Source: Sinomonas sp. ASV322 (GTDB taxonomy: Bacteria; Actinomycetota; Actinomycetes; Actinomycetales; Micrococcaceae). Taken from it: DNA of 64,000 nucleotides. The stretch is taken from positions 124,001 to 188,000 of the forward strand of contig NZ_JAVFJJ010000006.1 in the NCBI RefSeq assembly GCF_030908245.1, given 5' to 3'. The notes under the pieces were generated by a model. That model ran no database searches. It was not told the DNA's origin and was given only the letters and a program-made list of their open reading frames with translations. This document shows positions 26,971-35,194 of this stretch, one piece after another. Both the position numbers and the translations under genes were made by a program. Positions within the stretch are counted from its first letter, which is position 1. Every line of letters starts with the position of its first letter.

Positions 26971-27807
26971 CTAGGCGCCGACGCGGAAGCGCGCGAACGC
27001 GGTCGCCTCGACACCGGCCTCCTGGAGGACCTGGCCGACGCTCTTCTTGGCGTCCTTCGCGAATGCCTGGTCGAGGAGGACCTCGCCCTTGTAGAAGCCG
27101 GTCACGCGGCCTTCGACGATCTTCGCGAGGGCTGCCTCGGGCTTGCCCTCGGCCTTCGCGGTCTCCTCGGCGATGCGGCGCTCGGACTCGACGAGGTCGG
27201 CCGGAACGTCCTCACGGCGGAGGTAGTTCGGAGCCATCGCGGCGACGTGCACGGCGACGTCGTGAGCGGCAGCGGCCGCGGCCTCGCCCTCGCCGTTGAC
27301 GGCGAACAGGACGCCGACCTGGGCCGGGAGGTCCTTGGACGTCTTGTGGAGGTACGCGTCAACGGTCGCGCCCTCGACGCGGGCCACGCGACGGACCGCG
27401 ACCTTCTCGCCGAGCACGGCGCCCTCTTCGACGACGAACTCGCTCGCCGGCTTGCCGTCGATCTCGGCGGCGAGGAGAGCCTCGACGTCAGCCGCGCCGG
27501 AGGCAACGGCGGCACCGAGGACCTTGTCGGCGAGTTCGATGAACTTGGCGGACTTGGCGACGAAGTCAGTCTCGCAGTTGACCTCGACCATGACGCCGAC
27601 GCCGTTCTCGACCTTCGCGGCCACGAGACCCTCGGCGGTCGAGCGGCCCTCGCGCTTGGTCGCGCCCTTGAGGCCCTTGATGCGGATGATCTCGACGGCC
27701 TTCTCGGCGTCGCCGTTGGCCTCGTCGAGAGCCTTCTTGACGTCCATCATGCCGGCGCCCGTGCGCTCGCGCAGGGCCTTGATGTCAGCAGCGGTGTAGT
27801 TCGCCAT
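26971..27807 (-). CDS. tsf: Elongation factor Ts
   Basis: 278 residues. The UBA-like N-terminus [20 protein letters not shown] and the core segment [20 protein letters not shown] are diagnostic. EF-Ts exchanges GDP on EF-Tu. It follows rpsB by 123 bases containing two consecutive hairpins. Confidence 0.97.
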   Translation of the reverse strand: MANYTAADIKALRERTGAGMMDVKKALDEANGDAEKAVEIIRIKGLKGATKREGRSTAEGLVAAKVENGVGVMVEVNCETDFVAKSAKFIELADKVLGAAVASGAADVEALLAAEIDGKPASEFVVEEGAVLGEKVAVRRVARVEGATVDAYLHKTSKDLPAQVGVLFAVNGEGEAAAAAAHDVAVHVAAMAPNYLRREDVPADLVESERRIAEETAKAEGKPEAALAKIVEGRVTGFYKGEVLLDQAFAKDAKKSVGQVLQEAGVEATAFARFRVGA

Positions 27808-27846
27808 GTGAACCCCTCTGTCTCGTTCTTAGCACTTCTCACACAT

Positions 27847-27917
27847 CGGCAGGATGGCACCGGGCTTCGGTGCCATCCTGCCGTCCGCCTCCCGGCCGGC
27901 CGAGACCGGCCGGGAGG
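27847..27917 (-). terminator. Two back-to-back hairpins between rpsB and tsf
   Basis: The first stem is CGGCAGGATGGCACC (27847-27861) with GGTGCCATCCTGCCG (27869-27883), 15 bp and a 7-base loop. The second is CCTCCCGGCCGG (27888-27899) with CCGGCCGGGAGG (27906-27917), 12 bp and a 6-base loop. Neither has a clear U tract, so they may act as a partial terminator or as processing/stability elements that set the S2 to EF-Ts ratio. Confidence 0.65.
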
Positions 27918-27930
27918 AATGGTCTAGGGG

Positions 27931-28776
27931 CTAGTTCTGCTCGCCCTCAGAGGAGCCAGCCGCGCCGGCCTCAGCAGCGTCAGCGGCCGGAGCGGCCTCT
28001 TCGGCGGTCTGGCCCTCGAGGAGCTCGCGCTCCCACTCGGCAAGCGGCTCGGCGGACGTAGCGCCCTCCGAACCTGCGGCACGGTTGTTGCGGGCGATGA
28101 GGCCCTCGGCCACGGCGTCGGCGACCACGCGCGTCAGGAGGTTGACGGAGCGGATGGCGTCGTCGTTGCCCGGGATCGGGTAGTTGACCTCGTCCGGATC
28201 GCAGTTCGTGTCAAGGATCGCCACGACCGGGATGCCAAGCTTCTTGGCCTCGTCGACCGCGAGGTGCTCCTTCTTGGTGTCGACGACCCAGAGGAGGGCC
28301 GGCGTGCGGGAGAGGTTGCGGATGCCGCCGAGGGTCTTCTCGAGCTTGTCCTTCTCGCGCTGGAGGATGAGGAGCTCCTTCTTGGTGCGGCCAGAACCGG
28401 CCACATCCTCGAAGTCGATCTCCTCGAGCTCCTTGAGGCGCTGGATGCGCTTCGCGACCGTCGAGAAGTTGGTGAGCATGCCGCCGAGCCAACGCTGGTT
28501 GACGTACGGCTGGCCCACGCGCATGGCCTGCTCGGCGATGGCTTCCTGAGCCTGCTTCTTCGTGCCGACGAAGAGGACGGTGCCGCCCTTGGCGACGGTG
28601 TTCTTGACGAACTCGTAGGCGCGGTCGATGTAGGAAAGCGACTGCTGGAGATCGATGATGTAGATGCCGTTGCGCTCGGTGAAGATGAAGCGCTTCATCT
28701 TCGGGTTCCAACGGCGGGTCTGGTGACCGAAGTGGACGCCGCTGTCGAGCAGCTGGCGCATGGTAACGACGGGCAT
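27931..28776 (-). CDS. rpsB: 30S ribosomal protein S2
   Basis: 281 residues. The start [20 protein letters not shown] at 28776 is preceded by AAGGAG; the longer open frame upstream is untranslated leader. The C-terminal 45 residues are an acidic Ala/Glu-rich tail ([20 protein letters not shown]), common in actinobacterial S2. It binds the 30S head-body junction and is co-transcribed with tsf. Confidence 0.97.
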   Translation of the reverse strand: MPVVTMRQLLDSGVHFGHQTRRWNPKMKRFIFTERNGIYIIDLQQSLSYIDRAYEFVKNTVAKGGTVLFVGTKKQAQEAIAEQAMRVGQPYVNQRWLGGMLTNFSTVAKRIQRLKELEEIDFEDVAGSGRTKKELLILQREKDKLEKTLGGIRNLSRTPALLWVVDTKKEHLAVDEAKKLGIPVVAILDTNCDPDEVNYPIPGNDDAIRSVNLLTRVVADAVAEGLIARNNRAAGSEGATSAEPLAEWERELLEGQTAEEAAPAADAAEAGAAGSSEGEQN

Positions 28777-29240
28777 GCCGACGCTCCTTCCGGCAGGTCC
28801 TTCACGAGGGAGCCTCTGCGGCCGCCCTTGCCCCTGCCCTAGTTGTTGACGGTTCTTCGACGACGGCCGGCTGGCCGCCGCCCCTGGCACCCCTCGCAGA
28901 CCCGAGCCGCCCAGCTCATTCACCGGGGCGGACCGTCAGGCACACGAGGCCCTGCCACACGTGCGGCGGGGCGCTGGATGCGCGGAGTCAGCTTTCCACC
29001 CGTTTGGCATGAGGCATGACGAGCAATTGGCATGACAAAGAGGACGCAGAAAGCCGCGGTTCTCAGTGTACTACAGGGGCATTGCGCGGCTGGCAGCCCT
29101 GGCCGCTCCCGCCCGCCCCGCTGCGCTTCTCCCGCCCGCCCACCCTGCTTTTTCTCCTCCACACAGCGCACGACGGCGTGCCCTCCACATGCGCTGCAGG
29201 TCGTCTTCCAAGGGGGTCGCCAACGCGCAAGGCTCGGGAG
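28777..29240 (-). promoter_or_regulatory. rpsB leader and shared upstream region
   Basis: This 464-bp stretch has no credible gene. In the minus sense TACACT at 29070-29065 is a candidate -10, which would give rpsB a leader of about 285 bases, long enough for autoregulation by S2. The stretch next to the M23 gene gives no clear promoter on the plus strand. Open frames across it have no family resemblance. Confidence 0.35.
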
Positions 29241-29852
29241 ATGACTCGCTTCCCGTCGAAGGACTGCAGGCCTCCCGCCGCGAGGATCCTTGCGGTCACG
29301 CTCGCGGCAATCCTTGCCACCACTCCCCTGCTCGGCGGCGCCGCGCCGCACGGCCAGTCAGCCTCGGGGCCCCCGCTGCAGGGCCCTGCGGCCACCCCCG
29401 CCTCGGGGTGGGCGTGGCCTCTCGCCCCGCGACCCGTGCTCTTGCGGGCGTTCGACCCTCCGGCCCGCCCGTGGCTGAGCGGACACCGCGGCGTGGACCT
29501 CGCTGCGGCGCCGGAGCAGGAGCTTCTCGCGCCCGACGACGCCACGGTCGCCTTCGCGGGCTGGGTCGTGGACCGGCCGGTTCTGACGATCATGCATCCG
29601 GACGGGCATCGCAGCAGCTTCGAGCCCGTCGCGACGGACCTCGCCGTCGGCACGCGCGTCACCCGTGGGCAGGCCATCGGACGTGTCGCTGCAGCACCAC
29701 GGCACTGCGCGGTGGGCTGCATCCACTGGAGCGTACGGCGCGATGACAGCTACCTTGACCCGCTCCGCTTCGTCGCGGACACGCGGCCCTCCGTCCTGCT
29801 CCCGTGGACAGGCACGCCACCCCCATGGACCGGCCGGTCGCCTCCGGCATGA
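29241..29852 (+). CDS. M23-family (LytM) metallopeptidase, secreted
   Basis: 203 residues. A signal peptide is visible (ARILAVTLAAILATTPLLGG), then a Pro/Ala-rich linker and a LytM/M23 domain with zinc ligands in SGHRGVDLAA (His and Asp) and CIHWSV (His). The first domain His of some endopeptidases is present as GH; a second HxH is reduced to one His, so activity is likely but not certain. It probably cleaves peptidoglycan cross-bridges or acts in cell separation. The stop lies one base from the stop of the convergent dehydrogenase gene. Confidence 0.8.
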   Translation: MTRFPSKDCRPPAARILAVTLAAILATTPLLGGAAPHGQSASGPPLQGPAATPASGWAWPLAPRPVLLRAFDPPARPWLSGHRGVDLAAAPEQELLAPDDATVAFAGWVVDRPVLTIMHPDGHRSSFEPVATDLAVGTRVTRGQAIGRVAAAPRHCAVGCIHWSVRRDDSYLDPLRFVADTRPSVLLPWTGTPPPWTGRSPPA

Positions 29853-29853
29853 G

Positions 29854-31038
29854 TCACACGATCGCGGAGATGCCCGTGATCGCCCGACCGGTCACGAGAG
29901 TGTTGATCTCGTGCGTCCCTTCATAGGAGAAAATCGCCTCGGCGTCCGCGAACACCTTGGCCATTCCGAAGTCGGTGACGATCCCGTTCCCACCGAGAAC
30001 GGCCCGGCCGAGGGCAACGGACTCGCGCATGCGGGCCGTCGTGAAGGCCTTGGCGAGAGCCGACTGCTCATCACGCGCTTGCCCCTCCTCGGCGAGCTGC
30101 GCGAGGCGAACCATGAGGCCCATCGAGCTCACAGTGTTGCCGAGCATCGTGACGAGATGATCCTGAACGAGCTGGAAGGAGGCGATCGGGCGGCCGAACT
30201 GGTACCGCTCCACGGCATACCGGCGCGCGACGTCGAATGCAGCCATCATGAGGCCGACGGCCTGCCACGCCACGGAGAGGCGTGTTGCCTTGAGCACTTT
30301 GTTGGTATCGCGGAAAGAGTTGGCGTGCGCGAGCTTGAACTCTTCAGGGACCACGACGTTTTCAAGCGTGATGTCGGCGTTCTGGACAGTGCGGAGCGAG
30401 ATCTTGTTCTCGATCTTGGTGGCCGAATATCCCGCAAGCGAAGTGTCCACGAGGAACGCCTTGACCTGGTTGTCGTCGAGATCGCGCGCGTAGATGACCA
30501 CCCAGTCGCAGAAGGTCGCGTTTCCGATCCAGCGCTTGGCCCCGTTCAGCACCCATGAGGAGCCGTCCCGCCTCGCTGTCGTACGGGTGCCTCCCGCAAC
30601 ATCGCTGCCGCCGAGCGGCTCAGTCAGGCCGAAGGCGCCGATCTTCCTGAGGGCGTAGACGTCGGGGAGCCACTCCTGCTGCTGCTCGCGCGATGCGAGC
30701 AATTCGAGCGAGCCCGTGAACAGACCGTCGTGGACGCCCATGAATGTGGCAATTGACGCGTCGGCGCGCGTGAACTCGGCGTGCAGGAGACCTGCCAGGA
30801 GGTTCGAGTGGCCTTGCCGACGCACGGGGCTCATGACGTCCAGTTCGGCGAGCTGGGGAATGAGACCGTGTGGGAACTCGGCGCGGTTCCAGCATTCGAC
30901 CGCGATGGGGCGCACGTTGGCGTCAAGCCACTCGCGCACCTCATGGAGACGGTCTCGCTCCTTGTTCGAAAGCAGCGTTTCGAAGGCGAAGAAGTCGCCA
31001 TCGGCGTAAGGCAGCTCAACGGGGCTCGACTGGGTCAT
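29854..31038 (-). CDS. Acyl-CoA dehydrogenase, glutaryl-CoA dehydrogenase-like
   Basis: 394 residues. FGLTEPLGGSDVAGGTRTTA binds flavin, and the C-terminal FSYEGTHEINTLVTGRAITG is close to the signature of glutaryl-CoA dehydrogenases and their plant ACX4-like relatives. The ATG at 31038 follows GAGGAG by 5 bases. It stands alone, with a 22-bp palindrome 42 bases upstream as its likely operator. A role in lysine/glutarate or short-chain acyl-CoA oxidation is possible; no pathway partners are adjacent. Confidence 0.85.
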   Translation of the reverse strand: MTQSSPVELPYADGDFFAFETLLSNKERDRLHEVREWLDANVRPIAVECWNRAEFPHGLIPQLAELDVMSPVRRQGHSNLLAGLLHAEFTRADASIATFMGVHDGLFTGSLELLASREQQQEWLPDVYALRKIGAFGLTEPLGGSDVAGGTRTTARRDGSSWVLNGAKRWIGNATFCDWVVIYARDLDDNQVKAFLVDTSLAGYSATKIENKISLRTVQNADITLENVVVPEEFKLAHANSFRDTNKVLKATRLSVAWQAVGLMMAAFDVARRYAVERYQFGRPIASFQLVQDHLVTMLGNTVSSMGLMVRLAQLAEEGQARDEQSALAKAFTTARMRESVALGRAVLGGNGIVTDFGMAKVFADAEAIFSYEGTHEINTLVTGRAITGISAIV

Positions 31039-31079
31039 GTCCACTCCTCATTCCGCGCTCCATGAAGGATCACGCGAGC

Positions 31080-31101
31080 TATGTTACTGGCGAGTAACAT
31101 A
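31080..31101. promoter_or_regulatory. Perfect 22-bp palindrome upstream of the dehydrogenase gene
   Basis: TATGTTACT-GGCG-AGTAACATA has 9-bp perfect arms and a 4-base centre. It is AT-rich in a GC-rich region and lies between the divergent dehydrogenase and protease-inhibitor genes, 42 bases from the former. Geometry suits a TetR-type dimer; no regulator gene is adjacent. Confidence 0.68.
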
Positions 31102-31181
31102 ACATCCGCGGCAGGGGCGAGACAAGAGATGGGTTTGCGACGGCATTGCCCTATCGCCGATTGCGGACCAGAATCGCTCGC

Positions 31182-31610
31182 GTGAACGGCACTCGGGATT
31201 CGGGAGATACGCGCGATGTGCTCGAAGTCCAGGCAGGCACCGCCTTCACCGTGGCGCTGCAGTCGCCGAGTGGAACCGGATATCGCTGGGAGGTAATGCA
31301 AACACCCCCTGGCATCGACCTTGTCGGCCGAGAGACCGACGTCGTCGGCCGGGAGTCCGGCAGCGCTCCGGATTCCCCGGAAGGGTCGACCCGCGCAGCG
31401 GTGGCGGTTCCAGTGCCGGGCTCGCCCGTCGTCGACCGGTTCACGCTGCGTGTCGCCGCAAAAGCTGAGGCCGGCACCGCGATTGTCTTCGGACTCAGGC
31501 GTTCATGGGAGGCCGAACCAGTGCGCACGCACACCGTCACGGTCGAGCTGGCAAGTGGGTCCAGCGAACCGACAAACGGCCCAGCGGCCGGACACGGCCA
31601 GGGAGGCTAG
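31182..31610 (+). CDS. Chagasin-like cysteine protease inhibitor (I42 family)
   Basis: 142 residues. The three inhibitor loops are recognisable: SGTGYRWE matches the NPTTGY loop, PGSPVVDRF corresponds to the glycine-rich loop, and RRSWEAEP corresponds to the RPW loop. No signal peptide is evident from the chosen GTG at 31182; TTG codons at 31146 and 31161 are alternative starts, and no ribosome site decides between them. Chagasins inhibit papain-like proteases. The C-terminal 18 residues are low-complexity. Confidence 0.68.
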   Translation: MNGTRDSGDTRDVLEVQAGTAFTVALQSPSGTGYRWEVMQTPPGIDLVGRETDVVGRESGSAPDSPEGSTRAAVAVPVPGSPVVDRFTLRVAAKAEAGTAIVFGLRRSWEAEPVRTHTVTVELASGSSEPTNGPAAGHGQGG

Positions 31611-31619
31611 GGGGCAAAC

Positions 31620-31658
31620 GGCGCGCCCGGTGCTCTGCCCGTTGTGACCGGGCGCGCC
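31620..31658. terminator. Hairpin between convergent inhibitor and cassette genes
   Basis: GGCGCGCCCGGT at 31620-31631 pairs perfectly with ACCGGGCGCGCC at 31647-31658 across a 15-base loop. It starts 9 bases after the inhibitor stop and faces the 3' end of the ABC/protease cassette, so it could terminate from either side. No long T run follows. Confidence 0.55.
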
Positions 31659-31710
31659 GACGCACGCAACCCCCAGGGCCTCATGCGCTGGATAACAGTA
31701 GCTCTCGCAA

Positions 31711-31764
31711 CTATCCATCGACCAGCTTTTTCAAGATTGCGTCGCACATGTACAACAACCTCAC
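31711..31764 (-). CDS. Candidate 17-residue peptide coupled to the membrane protease gene
   Basis: GTG at 31764 overlaps the TGA of the HELGH protease gene (GTGA), as the other genes of this cassette overlap. It encodes MRLLYMCDAILKKLVDG, an amphipathic peptide with one Cys, ending at TAG. The stretch is lower in GC than its surroundings. An alternative is that it is only the translated tail of a frameshifted protease gene. No family is recognised and expression is unproven. Confidence 0.3.
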   Translation of the reverse strand: MRLLYMCDAILKKLVDG

Positions 31765-32483
31765 AGCAAACTTCGCGGCGAGGCGTCCGATCGAGCCGCC
31801 CTCCGTCGTCGGCTGAGCTGGGCCACGGCCCCCCAAATCGTGACACCATCCCCAACGGGCCACAAGGCACACAAGGCGTGGCCCAAGGCAATGGCCAGCC
31901 ACGCTCCGCAGGTCAAGGGTGCGACCCACAGAAATGGCACCAGAAAGGGCACGAGGAATCCTGGCGCGAGGGGCCCGGCAGCCGCGACAAGAAGGTCGCG
32001 CCACGGAGGCAGGCCCCTCCTCACGAGGTGACACCTCATGCCCTTCGCCACGGCGATCCCGGGAGCCATTGAACCACCGAGAAGTCGATAGGCGGCCACG
32101 TGCCCGAGTTCGTGCACGAGGATCGAGCACGCCAAGAAAAACCCGGCGAGGGCCAGCCCGGCCAGCGACGTGAGCCCGGTCCCGAGACCCGCAACAAGCA
32201 CGAGGCCGAGAAGCACGAAGACGCGAAACATCGCCCGCGCGTAGTGGCTGAGGGCGACCGCCACCGACGAGCGCCACCCGGACGGGAGCACCGTTGCCCG
32301 GCTCAGGCTCGTGCCGAAGACCGAGCCAAGCGGCGCGCGCTTCCGGTTCTCGCTCGCGAGGCCGAGCTCGAGCAGGTCATGGCGGAACGTCGGCGACGTC
32401 TGGGTCACCGCAATCCCGAGAGGGGGAAACGCCACGACCGCATCTTCGCGTGTGACCCCGGGGGTGAAAACGAGATCAGACAT
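31761..32483 (-). CDS. M50-like membrane zinc metalloprotease
   Basis: 240 residues. A cytoplasmic N-terminal region of about 75 residues precedes several TM segments. The zinc motif lies within FLACSILVHELGHVAAYRLL (HELGH, catalytic Glu), and WPVGDG near the C terminus is a plausible third-ligand Asp. The start MSDLVFTPG at 32483 overlaps the permease stop by 8 bases. Among ABC cassettes, a membrane site-2-type protease is known from the Bacillus yyd peptide locus, where it matures the exported peptide; a similar role is inferred. Confidence 0.78.
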   Translation of the reverse strand: MSDLVFTPGVTREDAVVAFPPLGIAVTQTSPTFRHDLLELGLASENRKRAPLGSVFGTSLSRATVLPSGWRSSVAVALSHYARAMFRVFVLLGLVLVAGLGTGLTSLAGLALAGFFLACSILVHELGHVAAYRLLGGSMAPGIAVAKGMRCHLVRRGLPPWRDLLVAAAGPLAPGFLVPFLVPFLWVAPLTCGAWLAIALGHALCALWPVGDGVTIWGAVAQLSRRRRAARSDASPRSLL

Positions 32484-33953
32484 AGCGGGCCACGTTGTTC
32501 TCCTGCGACGAAGCAGCCGCCGCATACAGGAGGAGGAACAGCCCGGCGAGGAGCACCTCGGCGGCCGCCGCCGTGAGCGAGTTCGTCGCGGACGCCACCC
32601 ACGAGGTCAGGAGCGACGAGAGCATGACGGCGATCGCCGCGAGGAACCCCGCTGCCGTGACGGAAAGGCCCTGATCTTCCGAATAAGGGATCAACGCGCC
32701 CGCGAGGAGGGCCACCGCGAAGATGAGCGCCATCCGGGCGACGACGCCGGGCGTGTCGCCGATGGCGATCATGCCAAGCGCCAGCTCGGCCGCATAGATC
32801 GGGATGGCCAACCCGACGCCGACGAGTGCGTACGCGGCAACCTGTGGGCCAATCCACCACGACCAGCGTCCCTGGATGATCGCGCCAAGCCAACGGAACC
32901 GCATCGTGCGCCCCACAGCGTACATGCCCAGCGCGAACGGCACCGCGGGAAGGCCCGCGGCAAGCTTCTCCGCGGCCGGGGCGATGAGTTCCACGGCAGA
33001 CATGCCCCGCACGGCCAGGACGAGCGGAAGGCTCGCGAGGCACGTGACGATGAACTGCGGAGTGCGAATGGCGATCAGGGCTTCGAACCACGCCCCTGCG
33101 GCAAATTCGCCGGACGGCGGGGTCGTGCGGGTGAGCAGCCGGATGCCGGCCGGCGCTTGCTCTTGGCGATGCATGCGGCTTCCCGCGACGAACACGATGG
33201 CTGCCGCGATCCACCAAACCCCGATGCCGACGACGGCGAGGCCTTCGCCGGCGAGGATCCGGGCCGTGAGTCGTGGCAGAAGGAGATCCCAGGGGCTCCA
33301 TGCTTCCTGGCCGTAGCGAAACTCGAGAACGTCGCGCGAGAACGCGAGCAGCGCCGACGCCATGACGACGGCGGCGCCGCCGGCGACGGCGTATTGATGC
33401 GGCAGCCTCACACAGCGCTTGAGGAGGCTGGCGAGCGCGTGAAAGGCCCCGAGCGCGAGCATCTGCAGGGAGACGATGTTCCCGACGAGAAGCGCACAGG
33501 CTGCGACCGCGCCTCCCGTGCCGAGAACGCGCTGCGCGACCACGACCGCGGTTGCCGAGAGGGCGAGACCGAAGATCGCGGCGATCGCCATGAGAGGAAC
33601 AAGCTGCCCCACCTGGCCCGTCGTGCGGCCGACGGGGAGTAGATCAAGGAGCGATTGGAGCGAGGTCCTCGACGGCAAGGAGACCGTGAGAACCACGACG
33701 ATCAGCGTGCAGATGACGGCACTGGACGAGAACCCACCGTGCGCAGCATCGTCTCGCCCAGCTCCCGCGGGATCGGCCCCGCCGCGGACTGGGCCGCAAC
33801 CATCGCGAGGACGAGGCCCAGCGCGAGCGCCGCCCCGAGACCTCCTCCCGCGGCCCACAGGATGGTCTTGGTGGTCGTGCGGAAGAGCCCAGCCAGCTCC
33901 CGGACCCACAGCACCCCTGCCGTACGCGTGACCGCGGCCAGCGTCGAGCTCAT
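32476..33953 (-). CDS. ABC-2-like permease, interrupted by an apparent frameshift
   Basis: A large polytopic protein read in two frames. The first frame starts at ATG 33953 (MSSTLAAVTRTAGVLW, TM segment TKTILWAAGGGLGAALALGL) and stops after 83 codons at 33702. The second frame continues the protein without stops from about 33735 (FSSSAVICTLIVVVLTVSLP) to 32476 with about ten further TM segments. One extra G in the GGG of ACGGTGGGTTC would join ...MLRTVG to FSSSAV. This is a recent one-base deletion, a sequencing indel, or two separate polypeptides. It should pair with the ATPase at 34231. Confidence 0.7.
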
Positions 33954-34234
33954 CGAATCCGCTCCGCCGAGCCCGCGGAACGCCGGCGTAGAGACCCCAC
34001 GACGACGAGCGCCGTGACGACAAGAATGACAGCCAACATTCCCCAGGGATGCGGGACGAAATTCACCGCGGGCATGCCGTTCTCCTCCGTGAGCCACGCT
34101 TCGAAGATCCCGGGAAGATTTGCCCGCGTGCCCGTTGACCACGCGAACGCCATCGAAGCCACAAGGCCCAGCACAAGAACGGACACCCCGACGACGAGCC
34201 CACCAAGGGCGGAGAAGACGACTCTGACAATCAT
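33950..34234 (-). CDS. Small two-TM protein of the ABC cassette
   Basis: 94 residues with TM segments VVFSALGGLVVGVSVLVLGL (N-terminal) and WGMLAVILVVTALVVVGSLR (C-terminal), joined by an extracytoplasmic loop of about 30 residues (TRANLPGIFEAWLTEENG). It overlaps the ATPase stop (ATGA) and the permease start (ATGA). I recognise no family. Strict coupling suggests a subunit or immunity component of the transporter. Confidence 0.72.
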   Translation of the reverse strand: MIVRVVFSALGGLVVGVSVLVLGLVASMAFAWSTGTRANLPGIFEAWLTEENGMPAVNFVPHPWGMLAVILVVTALVVVGSLRRRSAGSAERIR

Positions 34235-35004
34235 GAGAACCTACCTCGCTGAGAGAGGGCTGATATGCGTGCCTCGCGCTCCGCGCTCGCGCGGCGGAGG
34301 CCAGTGATCGACATGAAGACTTCCTCGAGACTCGAACACTCGGGGTGAGCCGCGAGAAGCCCCTGCGGCGATCCGCGGCCGACGGTCCTCCCCTCAGAGA
34401 GGATCGTGACCTCGTCGCAATCGCGCTCGGCCCGCAGCATGTCGTGGGTTGCGATGAGAACCGACCGACCACTCGCCGCGAAACTCGAGAGAATCTGCCT
34501 CAAGGCGGCCGACGCATCGGGATCGAGGCCCCTGAACGGCTCATCGAGAACCACCAGCTCGGGACTGTGGCTCAGGGCCGCAACAACTTGAAGCTTGCGC
34601 TTCATGCCGTGTGAGAAGTGGCCCACTTGCTTGTCGAGGTCGCCCGACAGCCCAAGAATGTCCGCGAGCTCATGACTTCGGTCCTGATCGCGGCGCCGGT
34701 GCATCGCGTCGTGGAACGCGAGATATTCGCGGCCCGTCAGCGCTCCGGGCAGGGGCAGGTCGTCCGGCGCGAACCCATACAGACGGCGGGACGCCTTGTC
34801 CTCGACAGGAATGCCGAGGATCTCGACGGTGCCCTCGTCGGGCGCGAGGAGCCCGGTGAGGATGTGGAGGCCGGTGGTCTTCCCCGAGCCATTCGGCCTC
34901 AGCAGGCCATAGATCTTGCCTGCTTCAAGCTGCAGGTCGAAGCCGGAGAGCGCGGCGCGCTTTCCGTATCGCTTGCCGACTCCGGCCGCATCAAGGGTGA
35001 ACAT
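34231..35004 (-). CDS. ABC transporter ATPase with altered Walker A
   Basis: 257 residues of the ABC-2/DRA exporter class: signature GHFSHGMKRKLQVVAALSHS, Walker B ELVVLDEPFRGLDP, switch His in LIATHDM. Walker A reads RPNGSGKTT at residues 36-44, so the first glycine of the usual GPNGSGKTT is Arg. The invariant Lys-Thr are intact and hydrolysis remains plausible. ATG 35004 is preceded by a GGGGG tract. First large gene of the coupled ATPase - two-TM protein - permease - protease cassette. Confidence 0.86.
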   Translation of the reverse strand: MFTLDAAGVGKRYGKRAALSGFDLQLEAGKIYGLLRPNGSGKTTGLHILTGLLAPDEGTVEILGIPVEDKASRRLYGFAPDDLPLPGALTGREYLAFHDAMHRRRDQDRSHELADILGLSGDLDKQVGHFSHGMKRKLQVVAALSHSPELVVLDEPFRGLDPDASAALRQILSSFAASGRSVLIATHDMLRAERDCDEVTILSEGRTVGRGSPQGLLAAHPECSSLEEVFMSITGLRRASAEREARISALSQRGRFS

Positions 35005-35031
35005 CACACCAGCCCCCACATCACCTGTTCG

Positions 35032-35145
35032 CTAGTCCCCGCGATCGAGTCGGTACGACGACGATGCGGCGTGGACAGCCCGTTCCTGGAGTTCAGAGAG
35101 CAGCATGGCGCCACCGAGTGCGCCCTTGGTCATGAGCAGAGTCAC
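35032..35145 (-). CDS. Candidate 37-residue peptide gene before the ABC cassette
   Basis: GTG at 35145 follows GGGGGAATC; an ATG at 35133 is an alternative. The product begins MTLLMTKGALGGAMLLSEL, has a Gly-Gly motif after Leu, and ends SSSYRLDRGD before TAG at 35034-35032, 27 bases before the ATPase start. Position and size resemble a precursor of an exported peptide processed at a double glycine, but the sequence matches no family I know and has no Cys. Confidence 0.38.
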   Translation of the reverse strand: MTLLMTKGALGGAMLLSELQERAVHAASSSYRLDRGD

Positions 35146-35194
35146 GATTCCCCCACTTTCTTGGTAGCTGACTTGGGTACAGATAGCTGGGTGT

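Noticed and set aside
31146-31181. Upstream TTG starts of the chagasin-like gene
   Set aside because: They add a short basic stretch outside the domain, with no ribosome site; GTG 31182 is used, although certainty is low.
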